Source: Pseudomonas sp. PDM05
GTDB lineage: Bacteria > Pseudomonadota > Gammaproteobacteria > Pseudomonadales > Pseudomonadaceae
DNA: 64,000 nt
Reading direction: 5' to 3'
Assembly (NCBI RefSeq): GCF_014851685.1
Contig: NZ_JACVAC010000005.1
Span: forward strand, 62,001 to 126,000
Made by a program: the position numbers and the translations under genes
Notes under the pieces: generated by a model
Database searches by the model: none
Told to the model about the DNA's origin: nothing
What the model saw: the letters and a program-made list of their open reading frames with translations, nothing else
Shown: positions 8,825 through 17,178 of the stretch, in pieces
Layout: each line of letters opens with the position of its first letter
Numbering within the stretch: position 1 is the first letter of the stretch

Positions 8825-9199
8825 CTAGCTCGGCTTCTTGATACCCAGCAGCCGAACTTCCCGCAATAGCGCGGCACCGAGCTGATCGGTGCCCAGTTCC
8901 TTGTAACCCACCGCCTTGATCTCGCCGTTCTCTTCCGCCTGGATGATGATCACCGGCGTTTCCTTGCCGGTGGTTTCGTCGACATGCATGGCGTACTGCG
9001 GAATATCCAGCTTGATCGGCGTACCCGCCGCTTCACCTTTCACATTGATCAGAAACGCCGCACAACCCGTATCGACGTCCGCACTGGTGGCGGAGCGGCC
9101 ACTGACAAAGCAGGTTTGCGGGAGGTCGGGCCAGATGATGGTGTTGGCGCTGGCCAAGGGCGATGCAATGCTCAGGATTGCGAGAAGAAGCGTACGCAC
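8825..9199 (-). CDS. Small exported protein of unknown function
   Basis: From a GTG codon the protein starts MRTLLLAILSIASPLASA, a clear signal peptide, followed by about 105 periplasmic residues with two cysteines (QTCFVSG and TGCAAF) that could form a disulfide. An upstream TTG at 9220 would add seven residues before the signal; the GTG gives a conventional signal peptide and has a purine-rich stretch before it. I do not recognise the family beyond a conserved hypothetical protein of pseudomonads. It ends eight bases from the convergent YXWXGG gene. Confidence 0.7.
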   Translation of the reverse strand: MRTLLLAILSIASPLASANTIIWPDLPQTCFVSGRSATSADVDTGCAAFLINVKGEAAGTPIKLDIPQYAMHVDETTGKETPVIIIQAEENGEIKAVGYKELGTDQLGAALLREVRLLGIKKPS

Positions 9200-9270
9200 G
9201 TGGGTCTTTCTCTCGATCAAGGTTGAACGGGATTTTTACCAAAGCCTCAATGTCGTCGCAACACTACGGT

Positions 9271-9666
9271 TCAGCCCAGTCGTTTCATGCCAGGTGCCTT
9301 GGCCGTTTCAATGTCAAAGGTGGCCGTGTACTCGCACCCCGCCGCGTGGCCGCAGCGTTCGATCAGGCAGTCGGCAAAATCGGCTTTGTTCGCGCTGAAG
9401 CGGCGCAGTGCCTGCCAGATGATCTCGGCATGCTCGATGGTGATTTCACGGGTGCGCAAAAGCGTTTCCAGCACCGTCACCACCTCCTGCTTGAGGCATT
9501 GGTAGCAACTTTGCAGAACCCACACCAGTTCAACTACCGACACCAGGCTGACAAAGCCCGGCGACAGGGTGGTGAGCGATTCGATCAGCGCGGATGCCTT
9601 GGGCGATTGCACAGGGTCATCCTGGGTGACATAGCGCACCAGCACATTGGTATCCAGGCCGATCAT
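9271..9666 (-). CDS. PIN-domain ribonuclease toxin (VapC-like)
   Basis: The 131-residue PIN domain has the acidic residues in their usual places: MIGLDTNVLVRY (first Asp), VSVVELVWVLQ (Glu), NKADFADCLI (Asp) and a C-terminal TATFD. Such proteins cleave RNA, often tRNA, when freed from their antitoxin. The start codon overlaps the stop of the AbrB-type antitoxin gene by four bases (ATGA), so the two are translationally coupled. The pair is a type II toxin-antitoxin module. The RNA target cannot be deduced. Confidence 0.88.
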   Translation of the reverse strand: MIGLDTNVLVRYVTQDDPVQSPKASALIESLTTLSPGFVSLVSVVELVWVLQSCYQCLKQEVVTVLETLLRTREITIEHAEIIWQALRRFSANKADFADCLIERCGHAAGCEYTATFDIETAKAPGMKRLG

Positions 9667-9905
9667 CGCGCTTTTGCCCCTTGCGCCGCGATGGCGCGGC
9701 TCATGTCGTCAAGGGACACGGGCTTGGCGGGTTTGCGGATCAGGCCCTTGAGGTCACGCACGGTTTTGCTCGCCGCAATCAGCGAGAACTGGCCGTCTTC
9801 CATTTCGACAAATTCCACGCGGTCGCCTGTTTCCAGGCCCAGGGCGGTCCTGACCTGAACGGGAATAGTGATTTGCCCTTTTGAGGTAAGTGTGGCGGTT
9901 GCCAT
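9663..9905 (-). CDS. AbrB/SpoVT-domain antitoxin (VapB-like)
   Basis: An 80-residue protein starts with the swapped-hairpin DNA-binding domain (ATLTSKGQITIPVQVRTALG, then LETGDRVEFVE) and ends with a short toxin-neutralising tail (KPVSLDDMSRAIAAQ). ATG 9905 is chosen because GGAG lies nine bases upstream; an in-frame ATG at 9920 is the alternative. The gene is first in the operon with the PIN toxin. Antitoxins of this type repress their own promoter, and a perfect palindrome directly upstream is the likely operator. Confidence 0.88.
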   Translation of the reverse strand: MATATLTSKGQITIPVQVRTALGLETGDRVEFVEMEDGQFSLIAASKTVRDLKGLIRKPAKPVSLDDMSRAIAAQGAKAR

Positions 9906-9926
9906 AGTGAGAATCTCCATGGTGAT

Positions 9927-9950
9927 ATTCCTTACGTTAGGGTAAGGAAT
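9927..9950 (-). promoter_or_regulatory. Palindromic operator candidate of the AbrB/PIN toxin-antitoxin operon
   Basis: ATTCCTTAC and GTAAGGAAT form a perfect nine-base inverted repeat around GTTAGG. It ends 22 bases before the antitoxin start codon, where AbrB-type antitoxins bind for autoregulation. The function is inferred from position and symmetry. Confidence 0.65.
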
Positions 9951-9997
9951 TATGGAGGACAAGATCCGTTGGTCCATAGGTTGCGCCTCGTGCAGTG

Positions 9998-10034
9998 GGT
10001 GAATCGGAATAACTGAACCCTAGTCCGATTCACC
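9998..10034. repeat. Perfect 11-bp inverted repeat downstream of ppnN
   Basis: GGTGAATCGGA and TCCGATTCACC face each other across 15 bases, between the 3' end of ppnN and the toxin-antitoxin promoter. No T run follows on either strand. It may stabilise the ppnN transcript end. Confidence 0.5.
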
Positions 10035-10092
10035 GCATCAGCACGCCCAGCAACGGGGCCAAAGCGCTACAACGTATGACCAACTGATGGCG

Positions 10093-11466
10093 TTATTGCA
10101 CCACGCGGTAACACGGCACATACGCCGCGCCGCCCGGCAACTTCATGCGGTGCTGGGCGACGAATGCCTGCAACAGCTCGTCCAGCGGTTTCATGATCGC
10201 CGCATCGCCGTGGATCTCGTACGGGCCGTTCTCTTCGATCAGGCGGATGCCTTTGTCCTTGACGTTGCCCGCCACAATGCCCGAGAACGCGCGGCGCAGG
10301 TTGGCCGCCAACTCATGGGGCGGCAGCGCATGGCTCAGTTGCAGGCCGGCCATGTTGGCGTGGGTCGGGTCGAAGGGGCGCTGGAAACCTTCATCGATCT
10401 TCAGCAGCCAGTTGAAGTGAAACGCGTCGTTGCGCTCGCGACGGAACTGTTTCACTGCCTTGAGCCCGGCCGTCATCTGGCGGGCCACTTCGGCCGGGTC
10501 GTCGATGATGATCTGGTAGTGCGCCTGCGCCGCTTCGCCAAGGGTTGCACCGACGAACGCGTGCAGTTGCTGCAGGTATGGCGCGGCGTGTTTCGGCCCG
10601 GTGAGGATGACCGGAAACGGCAGGTCCTTGTTGTCCGGGTGCATCAGGATGCCCAGCAGGTACAGGAACTCTTCGGCCGTCCCGGCGCCGCCCGGGAAGA
10701 TGATGATGCCGTGGCCGACACGCACGAAAGCTTCCAGACGTTTTTCGATATCCGGCAGGATCACCAGTTCGTTGACGATCGGATTCGGCGCTTCCGCCGC
10801 AATGATGCCCGGCTCGGTCAGGCCCAGGTAGCGCCCGCCGGTAATCCGTTGTTTGGCGTGGGAAATGGTCGCGCCCTTCATCGGACCTTTCATCACGCCC
10901 GGGCCGCAGCCGGTGCACACATCCAGGCTGCGCAGCCCCAGTTCGTGGCCGACTTTCTTGGTGTATTTGTATTCTTCGGTGTTGATCGAGTGCCCGCCCC
11001 AGCACACCACGATCTTAGGCTCGACACCGGGGCGCAGCGTACGGGCGTTGCGCAACAGGTGGAACACGTAGTCGGTGATGCCCTGGGAGTTGCTCAGGTC
11101 GATGCGCTGGCTATCGAGCTCGTTCTCGGTGTAGACGATGTCGCGCAGGGCGCTGAACAGCATTTCGCGGGTGCTGGCGATCATTTCGCCATCGACGAAC
11201 GCGTCGGCCGGTGCGTTCAGCAGTTCCAGGCGCACGCCGCGGTCCTGCTGGTGGATGCGCACTTCAAAATCTTTGTAGGCGTCGAGGATGGTCTTGGCGT
11301 TGTCGATATGCGCGCCGGTGTTGAGGATCGCCAGGGCGCACTGGCGGAACAGAGTGTAGATACTGCCGGTGCCGGCTTCGCTCAGTTGTTGCACTTCACG
11401 TTGGGACAGGGTTTCGAGGCTGCCCTTGGGGCTGACGGAGGCATTGATGACTTGACGTTGGGGCAT
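10093..11466 (-). CDS. ppnN: Pyrimidine/purine nucleotide 5'-monophosphate nucleosidase (YgdH/PpnN family)
   Basis: PpnN splits nucleoside monophosphates into base and ribose 5-phosphate and in E. coli is stimulated by (p)ppGpp. The 457-residue length matches the family (about 454). Visible are an N-terminal regulatory domain, then the LOG-type catalytic core with VVCWGGHSINTEEY, GCGPGVMKGPMKGA and the signature PGGAGTAEEF (about residue 287), followed by the C-terminal domain unique to YgdH. ATG 11466 follows AAGGAATCAGA; an earlier in-frame start would add twelve residues with no support. It sits alone downstream of lpxO on the same strand. Confidence 0.9.
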   Translation of the reverse strand: MPQRQVINASVSPKGSLETLSQREVQQLSEAGTGSIYTLFRQCALAILNTGAHIDNAKTILDAYKDFEVRIHQQDRGVRLELLNAPADAFVDGEMIASTREMLFSALRDIVYTENELDSQRIDLSNSQGITDYVFHLLRNARTLRPGVEPKIVVCWGGHSINTEEYKYTKKVGHELGLRSLDVCTGCGPGVMKGPMKGATISHAKQRITGGRYLGLTEPGIIAAEAPNPIVNELVILPDIEKRLEAFVRVGHGIIIFPGGAGTAEEFLYLLGILMHPDNKDLPFPVILTGPKHAAPYLQQLHAFVGATLGEAAQAHYQIIIDDPAEVARQMTAGLKAVKQFRRERNDAFHFNWLLKIDEGFQRPFDPTHANMAGLQLSHALPPHELAANLRRAFSGIVAGNVKDKGIRLIEENGPYEIHGDAAIMKPLDELLQAFVAQHRMKLPGGAAYVPCYRVVQ

Positions 11467-11485
11467 TCTGATTCCTTGAAAGCGC

Positions 11486-11516
11486 AGCCATCGCACCCCC
11501 ATGGGCTGCGATGGCT
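11486..11516 (-). terminator. Hairpin between lpxO and ppnN
   Basis: AGCCATCGCA and TGCGATGGCT make a perfect ten-base stem with an eleven-base loop, 100 bases beyond the lpxO stop and 20 bases before the ppnN start. Only a short T stretch follows on the minus strand, so it could also shape the ppnN leader. Confidence 0.45.
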
Positions 11517-11615
11517 AGAGAAGAATGGGCGCCGAACTCGGTCGCACGAGACGGATATTTACCTCAGGCCCAAGGCCGAGTGCAAACACCGTCCCGCACC
11601 ATCATGCCGCAGAAC

Positions 11616-12440
11616 TTACTGAATCAGCTTCCAGTTTTTGTAGAAAACCCGACGCAGGGTAAAGACCATCCCGGCAAACCCCGCGATCACGGCCTTGAGC
11701 ACCGAAGGCAGCGGCGTTGGTCGCACGATGTCGATAAACAGGCAGTAGCGCTTGGCGTCGTTTTTATTGAAGGATGCGTGCATCAACGTGTCGTCGAAAA
11801 TAAACAGTGGATCGTCGTGCCAGTAATGTTTGTGCTGGCCCACCTGGATGTACACGCCCTCGTGATGGGGAGCAGGTGCCATGTTGTAAAGCACACGAAA
11901 CATCATGCGCAGCGGGCCGAAGTGAAAGGAGGTCGAACGGTTTTCGTTGAATACCGATACGCCGATGGTTTTCACGAATGGCAGTTTTTCCCGCAGTTTC
12001 GGGATGTCCAGCGTGGTTTCGATAGGGCGTCCGTACCACTGGAAAAACAACATGCCGCGTTTTTTCTCGGCCATGCGTTCATCCAGGTAACCGATGATTT
12101 CACCCTTGTGGGCCATGGCCTCATCGATCACTTGCTGCAAGTCTTCGCGCCAGGCGGGCGGCAGGTCGTGCATCGTATAAACGTGGCGATTGCGCGAGCT
12201 CAACAGGTCGAACAGCGTGTTGAACGGCGCCAGCAGCCAGGTGTTGCGGCCGCTGCCGATAAAGTATTTCTTGATGGTGGGGGCGTCATACAGCCCATTG
12301 CGCAGGAAGTCGTAGATCCCACAGACCAGTACCAGGCCAAGAAACACCGCGGTGGTCAGGGGGAACAGGCAAATGATCAGCAAAACGCCGAGTATCCAGG
12401 CGATCGACACTGCTTTTTTGCGTAGGGCAGACGTGTTCAT
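11616..12440 (-). CDS. lpxO: Lipid A 2-hydroxylase LpxO (Fe(II)/2-oxoglutarate dioxygenase)
   Basis: LpxO hydroxylates a secondary acyl chain of lipid A at the inner membrane. The protein has an N-terminal membrane helix (ILGVLLIICLFPLTTAVFLG) and the aspartyl/asparaginyl hydroxylase domain with GVYIQVGQHKHYWHDDPLFI, the conserved FDDTLMHASFN and KRYCLFIDIVRP, which carry the iron- and oxoglutarate-binding His and Arg. ATG 12440 is supported by GGAG eight bases upstream and gives 274 residues. A C-terminal hydrophobic helix (AVIAGFAGMVFTL) completes the family pattern. The gene is divergent from fabV. Confidence 0.9.
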   Translation of the reverse strand: MNTSALRKKAVSIAWILGVLLIICLFPLTTAVFLGLVLVCGIYDFLRNGLYDAPTIKKYFIGSGRNTWLLAPFNTLFDLLSSRNRHVYTMHDLPPAWREDLQQVIDEAMAHKGEIIGYLDERMAEKKRGMLFFQWYGRPIETTLDIPKLREKLPFVKTIGVSVFNENRSTSFHFGPLRMMFRVLYNMAPAPHHEGVYIQVGQHKHYWHDDPLFIFDDTLMHASFNKNDAKRYCLFIDIVRPTPLPSVLKAVIAGFAGMVFTLRRVFYKNWKLIQ

Positions 12441-12748
12441 GCAGCTCAGCTCCGGCAGGACGCCATTCGACAGGTCCGTATCCGTGGCCGCGAGTGGTGG
12501 GGTTTGAAACATGTTGAAACAATCGCGCCATGATAAGGCGTCCGGTGCCGCAGAGTCGTTTTAAATATTGCAAAATTGTGAAGGCTTTACACAGTTTTTC
12601 ACCGGATATGGGTTTTACCGATTGGATTTTGTAAACAGAAGATTTGCGACTATCGTGACGCTTCGGTTTTTCGGACGTCATAGACCGGTACGATTGAAGT
12701 TGAATGGCCACCACTGGCCATCGACCCCTTGGAAGAGGCAGAAATTTT
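12441..12748. other. Divergent promoter region lpxO/fabV
   Basis: About 308 bases without a gene. Both start regions face outward, so promoters for lpxO and fabV must lie here. The only candidate I can place is a weak sigma-70-like pair for fabV, given separately. The left half is GC-rich and the middle AT-rich (12560-12650). Confidence 0.5.
12629..12656 (+). promoter_or_regulatory. fabV: Possible sigma-70 promoter of fabV
   Basis: TTGTAA and TATCGT are spaced by 16 bases in the AT-rich part of the divergent region, about 90 bases before the fabV start. Both hexamers match the consensus only partly. Confidence 0.3.
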
Positions 12749-13945
12749 ATGATCATCAAACCGCGGGTTCGTGGCTTTATCTGTGTGACCGCTCACCCTG
12801 TTGGCTGTGAAGCGAACGTCAAGGAACAGATCGACTACGTGACCCAACACGGCGCCATCGAAGGCGGCCCCAAGAAGGTGCTGGTCCTCGGCGCTTCCAC
12901 CGGCTACGGCCTGGCCGCGCGCATCAGTGCTGCGTTTGGCTGCGGCGCCGACACCCTGGGCGTGTTTTTTGAGAAAGAGGGCGAAGAAGGCAAGCTCAGC
13001 TCCGCCGGTTGGTACAACAGCGCTGCATTCGAAAAGTTTGCCGTCGAGAAAGGCCTGTACGCCAAGAGCATCAACGGCGACGCGTTCTCCGACGAGATCA
13101 AGCGCCTGACCATCGAGACCATCAAGAAAGACCTGGGCAAGATCGACCTGGTGGTCTACAGCCTGGCTGCACCACGCCGCACCGATCCAAAAACCGGTGA
13201 AGTGTACAACTCCACCCTCAAGCCGATCGGCAAGGCTGTGACCCTGCGGGGTATCAACACCGACAAGGGCGTGGTGGTCGATACCACCCTTGAGCCTGCG
13301 ACCCAGGAAGAAATCGCCGGCACCGTCAAAGTGATGGGCGGTGAAGACTGGCAGCTGTGGATCGACGCCCTGCGTGACGCCGACGTTCTGGCCGAAGGCG
13401 CCAAGACCACCGCGTTCACCTACCTCGGTGAAAAGCTGACCCAGGACATCTACTGGAACGGCTCCATCGGCGAAGCCAAGAAAGACCTCGACAAGAAAGT
13501 CCTGACCCTGCGCGACAACCTTGCTGCGCTGAAGGGCGATGCCCGCGTGTCCGTGCTCAAGGCCGTGGTTACCCAGGCCAGCTCGGCAATCCCGATCATG
13601 CCGCTGTACCTGTCGCTGCTGTTCAAAGTGATGAAAGAGCAGGGCACCCACGAAGGTTGCATCGAGCAGGTCTACGGCCTGTTCAAGGACAGCCTGTACG
13701 GCAGCCAGCCGAAACTCGACGCCGACGGCCGCCTGCGTGCCGACCTGGCCGAGTTGGAGCCGAAGGTCCAGGACGCCGTGGCAGCATTGTGGGATCAGGT
13801 GACCGATGACAACGTCGACGAGATCAGCGATTTCGCCGGCTACAAGGCTGAATTCCTGCGCTTGTTCGGCTTCGAGGTCGAGGGCGTGGACTACGACGCT
13901 GATGTGAATCCGACCGTGAAAATCAATGGTCTTGTCTCTGCATAA
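12749..13945 (+). CDS. fabV: Trans-2-enoyl-ACP reductase FabV
   Basis: FabV performs the last reduction of fatty acid elongation with NADH and is naturally resistant to triclosan, unlike FabI. The 398-residue protein has the N-terminal [16 protein letters not shown], the nucleotide-binding [14 protein letters not shown], and the catalytic Tyr-(X)8-Lys at Tyr235 and Lys244 ([10 protein letters not shown]), the numbering known for the family. A C-terminal FAD-like motif region ([18 protein letters not shown]) is typical. ATG 12749 lies behind GGAAGAGG. The gene is single, with a hairpin after its stop, and may be the main enoyl reductase of this strain. Confidence 0.95.
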   Translation: MIIKPRVRGFICVTAHPVGCEANVKEQIDYVTQHGAIEGGPKKVLVLGASTGYGLAARISAAFGCGADTLGVFFEKEGEEGKLSSAGWYNSAAFEKFAVEKGLYAKSINGDAFSDEIKRLTIETIKKDLGKIDLVVYSLAAPRRTDPKTGEVYNSTLKPIGKAVTLRGINTDKGVVVDTTLEPATQEEIAGTVKVMGGEDWQLWIDALRDADVLAEGAKTTAFTYLGEKLTQDIYWNGSIGEAKKDLDKKVLTLRDNLAALKGDARVSVLKAVVTQASSAIPIMPLYLSLLFKVMKEQGTHEGCIEQVYGLFKDSLYGSQPKLDADGRLRADLAELEPKVQDAVAALWDQVTDDNVDEISDFAGYKAEFLRLFGFEVEGVDYDADVNPTVKINGLVSA

Positions 13946-13964
13946 ATAGGTGTCGGGGTCGACA

Positions 13965-14007
13965 ACAGCAGCCTCAATCGCCGCGTCATGAGGCTGCTGT
14001 CTTGTTT
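13965..14007 (+). terminator. fabV: Terminator of fabV
   Basis: A perfect twelve-base stem (ACAGCAGCCTCA with TGAGGCTGCTGT) is followed by CTTGTTT. The T run is broken but the stem is strong. It also lies just beyond the end of the convergent cyclase-like gene. Confidence 0.7.
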
Positions 14008-14020
14008 GCGCCTCACAGCG

Positions 14021-15256
14021 TCAGCCTTGGCCAAAGGCTGACGCCAACCGTTCTTGGGCCTGGACGAAGCCAGAGCGCTTGATACTGTTCACTTCGCTTT
14101 CCCAAAGTGGATTCAGGGGCACGTGATAGCCGCTGTCCTTGGCTGTTCTTATCAGTTCCGCCATCTCTTTGCGGTCGTTGATGATGCAGATTTCGTCAAA
14201 TCGCCCTAGCCGGGTCGGCAGGAAGAACGTTGCCGGGTAATTGGCGGCAACGTCCGTCGCAGGGCTGCCAGAGTCCGCATTGTGGTGAACCACCCGCTCT
14301 CCATCACCGACCAACTGGTGATTGATCAGCTTTATCATGTCCGTTATTCGCTGTGTGGCGTTGCCCAGGTCGAAGTTTTCCTTTCGATAGAAATGTTCGG
14401 TGTCTTCATAGTCTGCGCGTAACGCTTCGGGCACCTCGAACACCGACGGGTCTGGTTGTCGCTGTCTGTAGCGATCAATTCTCTGCGTGAAAACACTGTG
14501 CGCAATATCGGGCACAGGGATCTTATCCTGTGGTCCGAAATCGCTGAGGTGGGGCGCGACCATGTGCAGGTCGTAGTCGGCTGTCAACGCCTTGCCTGTT
14601 TCGGATTTGGCCAGGACTTCGACGGGTTTGTCCTTATGGGTAATGGTATAGCTGTCTTCCGTTGGCGCTGTGCGCTTGCCTTCGAATGCATACACCTCCT
14701 GGCTTGGCGCTCTGGCGTTGAAACGCAGCGTGCCGTCCTGCTCGTTCACGGCCAGCTGAGTGATCTGACCGAGTTGTATCAACTCGCCGAGGCGGTTGCG
14801 TGAGAGCTTCAAGGGGATCGCAACCGCATGCGTGTCCTTTATGCATTCCTCGACTTGTCTATTGGCTCGCGCAACCTTTTCGGGTTCGCAGACGTTGAAC
14901 TTTTCAAGCTTGCTGAAGGCCTGGTCCTTGCAGATCAGGCCCGCTTGCGGCCCCCAGTTGGCGCTTTTTCCCTTGATATGATAATCCTTGGTGGGATGCC
15001 CGTTCTCAATCAATCCGGTAGCGACCGCTTCCACGGGGCGTACGCCGATGATGGAGTTGGTCTGCGCCGCAATCCTCTGCAAGGGCACAAGGTGGCTCGG
15101 GACTATTCCGGTCTTTCCTCGGACACGTTCGAATGCCGCGTATACCGGATCATTCATGTCTTGGAGGGGGCCAGCCGGTTGATGGGGTAGGGTGTGTTGC
15201 AAGGTGTTCAAGCTGAGCGCAGAAGGTGAAATAGCTGAGGTGAGTAAACCGGTCAT
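14021..15256 (-). CDS. ExoY/edema-factor-like nucleotidyl cyclase toxin
   Basis: The 411-residue protein follows the class II cyclase toxins (edema factor, CyaA, ExoY) across their whole catalytic domain. Seen in order: GIVPSHLVPLQRIA, RPVEAVATGLIENG, Lys90 and Lys97 in TKDYHIKGKSANWGPQAG (the two ATP-binding lysines, seven apart as in edema factor), the metal-binding Asp227 and Asp229 in LTADYDLHMVAPHL, and the histidine region VVHHNADSGSP near 325. The Asn that follows this His by six positions in EF and CyaA appears to be Ser331. The first 30 residues are rich in Ser, Thr and Leu, as in type III effectors. ATG 15256 has GGAG upstream. No secretion or chaperone gene is nearby. Product (cAMP, cGMP or other) and host cofactor are unknown. 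Confidence 0.85.
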   Translation of the reverse strand: MTGLLTSAISPSALSLNTLQHTLPHQPAGPLQDMNDPVYAAFERVRGKTGIVPSHLVPLQRIAAQTNSIIGVRPVEAVATGLIENGHPTKDYHIKGKSANWGPQAGLICKDQAFSKLEKFNVCEPEKVARANRQVEECIKDTHAVAIPLKLSRNRLGELIQLGQITQLAVNEQDGTLRFNARAPSQEVYAFEGKRTAPTEDSYTITHKDKPVEVLAKSETGKALTADYDLHMVAPHLSDFGPQDKIPVPDIAHSVFTQRIDRYRQRQPDPSVFEVPEALRADYEDTEHFYRKENFDLGNATQRITDMIKLINHQLVGDGERVVHHNADSGSPATDVAANYPATFFLPTRLGRFDEICIINDRKEMAELIRTAKDSGYHVPLNPLWESEVNSIKRSGFVQAQERLASAFGQG

Positions 15257-15549
15257 TGAATTGCTCCACTTCGTGTTCTCCGGGACGTTGGATGTTCCCT
15301 TCCAGCCCAAAGCGCTCCTTCGGTTACGCAGGAAACACTAGAGCAGCCGTTATTTTGTTGGGAGAAGTGAGTGTTACTAATGATGTGAAAAAGAAGCGCA
15401 GAGGAAGTGTTCAAGGCCGTAATACAAGGGGTATAGCTCTGTATTCTGTTCATGTGTCGTGAAGTTATCAGAACAGTCGTACGCATGTTTGCTTGCCGGG
15501 GCGTGCCATGCGCATGGGAGACTGGCGTATCGCACTAACGGAGGTGGGC

Positions 15550-16173
15550 ATGGCTATTCGTGCAGTAGTTTTTGATTTTGGCGGTGTCCTGTTCGATTGG
15601 AACCCGCACCACCTGTACCGCAAGCTGATTGCCGATGACCACGAACGGCAATGGTTCTTTGACAACATCTGCACCCAAGCCTGGAACACCGAGCAGGACG
15701 CCGGTCGCAGCCTGGCGGACGGCACCCGCAGCCTGATCGAGCAATTTCCCCAGCATGAACGCCTGATCCAGGCCTATTACGAGCGTTGGCACGAGATGCT
15801 GCGTGGCCCCTTGCCCGAAGGCGTGGCGATCCTCAAGGCATTGCACCAGGCCAGCATGCCGTTGTTCGGGCTGACCAACTGGTCTGCCGAGACCTTTCCC
15901 TATGCGCGGGCCAACTACCCGTTCCTGCAGTGCTTTCGCGACATCGTCGTGTCAGGCGAATTGAAACTGATCAAGCCCGATGCGGCGATCTATCAGGCAA
16001 GCCTTGGCCAGGTCCGCGCGCACTTGCCGGATATTCAGCCCGCTGAAGTCGTGTTTATCGATGATGTCGCCGGCAATATTGACGCCGCCGTCGCCCTCGG
16101 TTGGCAAGGCATTCACCATGTGTCGGCCGAGCACACCGCTGCGCGGTTGCGTGAGTTGGGAGTGGGCTTCTAG
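15550..16173 (+). CDS. HAD-superfamily hydrolase (YihX-like)
   Basis: A 207-residue phosphatase of HAD subfamily IA. Motif I is VVFDFGGVLFDWNP, with the nucleophile Asp and the Gly-rich variant known from YihX; motif II is GLTNWS, motif III the Lys in LIKPDAAIY, and motif IV VFIDDVAGNID. A helical cap of about 80 residues follows motif I. ATG 15550 is preceded by GGAGG. E. coli YihX acts on glucose 1-phosphate; whether this one does is unknown. Its stop overlaps the stop of the convergent LysR gene by four bases. Confidence 0.85.
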   Translation: MAIRAVVFDFGGVLFDWNPHHLYRKLIADDHERQWFFDNICTQAWNTEQDAGRSLADGTRSLIEQFPQHERLIQAYYERWHEMLRGPLPEGVAILKALHQASMPLFGLTNWSAETFPYARANYPFLQCFRDIVVSGELKLIKPDAAIYQASLGQVRAHLPDIQPAEVVFIDDVAGNIDAAVALGWQGIHHVSAEHTAARLRELGVGF

Positions 16174-17075
16174 CGCGCCCACTTTTCCATGGCGAAATCG
16201 ACGAATGCTCGCAGTTTGGGCAGGCGGTAACGGTCCTGGCCGTACAGCAAATGCATGGGGCGACTGGGCAGTTGGTAGGCCGTCAGCAAAGCCACCAGTT
16301 TTCCCTCCTGCAAGTCGGGCTGCACCAGGGCATCGGGCAGCATGACGATGCCCATGCCTTGCACGGCTGCCTGGCGCAAGGCCTGGGAGCTGTTGATGGT
16401 CAGCGAGCCGGACACCGGGATTTCCACTTCGCCTGCCGCGCCGCTCATGCGCCACAGCTTGTCGGCGTTGCGCCAATCGTCGGTGGACGGGTAGGCGAAC
16501 GCCAGGCAGTCATGTTGCTGCAAGTCTTCGGGAGTCTGTGGTGTGCCACGTCGCGCCAGGTAGCCCGGTGAGGCGCAGAGGGTGATGGTGTAATCCTGCA
16601 TCGGCCGGGCGATCAGGCTTGAGGGTTCCAGTTCGCCCAGGCGGATGGCCACGTCGAAGCCGCTGTCGACCATGTCCATGCGTTGATTGCTGAGCACCAC
16701 ATACAGCTTGATCAGCGGGTAGCGTTGGGAAAATTCGCTCAAGGCCGGGGCCAGGCGCTCGGTGCCGAAGGCGGGTGGGGCGGTGATGCGCAAGGTGCCT
16801 TTGGGTACATCACTGTGGGCTTGTTCGGCGAGTTGTTCGGAGTCGGCCACCAGCCCCAGCACTTCCAGGCAACGCTGGTAATACTGCCCGCCGAATTCCG
16901 TGAGGCTCTGTTTGCGAGTGGTGCGCTTGAGCAGGCTGACGCCCAGGCGTTGCTCCAGGGCGCGCAGGTGATTGCCGACCATGGTGGTCGACATCCCGCA
17001 GGCCTGGGCGGCGGCGGTCATGCTGCCGGCTTCCACTACTTTCACGTAAACCGACATCGCCTGGAACAGGTCCAT
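16170..17075 (-). CDS. LysR-family transcriptional regulator
   Basis: The N-terminal helix-turn-helix reads MDLFQAMSVYVKVVEAGSM, then AAAQACGMSTTMVGNHLRAL and KRTTRKQSLTEFG. It is followed by the effector domain (GTLRITAPPAFGTERLAP). The length of 301 residues is normal. ATG 17075 follows AGGGA at six bases; a TTG two codons earlier is less likely. It belongs to the same subgroup as the regulator at 7472 (both carry the RTTRxQSLTE pattern). It is divergent from the ArgD-like aminotransferase gene over about 100 bases, so that gene is its most likely target. Confidence 0.88.
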   Translation of the reverse strand: MDLFQAMSVYVKVVEAGSMTAAAQACGMSTTMVGNHLRALEQRLGVSLLKRTTRKQSLTEFGGQYYQRCLEVLGLVADSEQLAEQAHSDVPKGTLRITAPPAFGTERLAPALSEFSQRYPLIKLYVVLSNQRMDMVDSGFDVAIRLGELEPSSLIARPMQDYTITLCASPGYLARRGTPQTPEDLQQHDCLAFAYPSTDDWRNADKLWRMSGAAGEVEIPVSGSLTINSSQALRQAAVQGMGIVMLPDALVQPDLQEGKLVALLTAYQLPSRPMHLLYGQDRYRLPKLRAFVDFAMEKWAR

Positions 17076-17178
17076 TATCAATCCCTGGTTTAAAGTTATT
17101 GCAGGAAAGCGCAGTTTATCCAGCTCAGGTGGCTAACGATACTGTTGGCATCACAATGAAGCACTGGAGCCTGACACC

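Noticed and set aside
10087..11622. 511-codon plus-strand frame opposite ppnN
   Set aside because: ppnN on the minus strand has the PGGAGTAEEF motif and a ribosome-binding site. The plus frame is a shadow.
15257..15549. Hrp box or ExsA site upstream of the ExoY-like gene
   Set aside because: No GGAACC-N15/16-CCAC pattern and no convincing ExsA consensus could be found on the coding strand.
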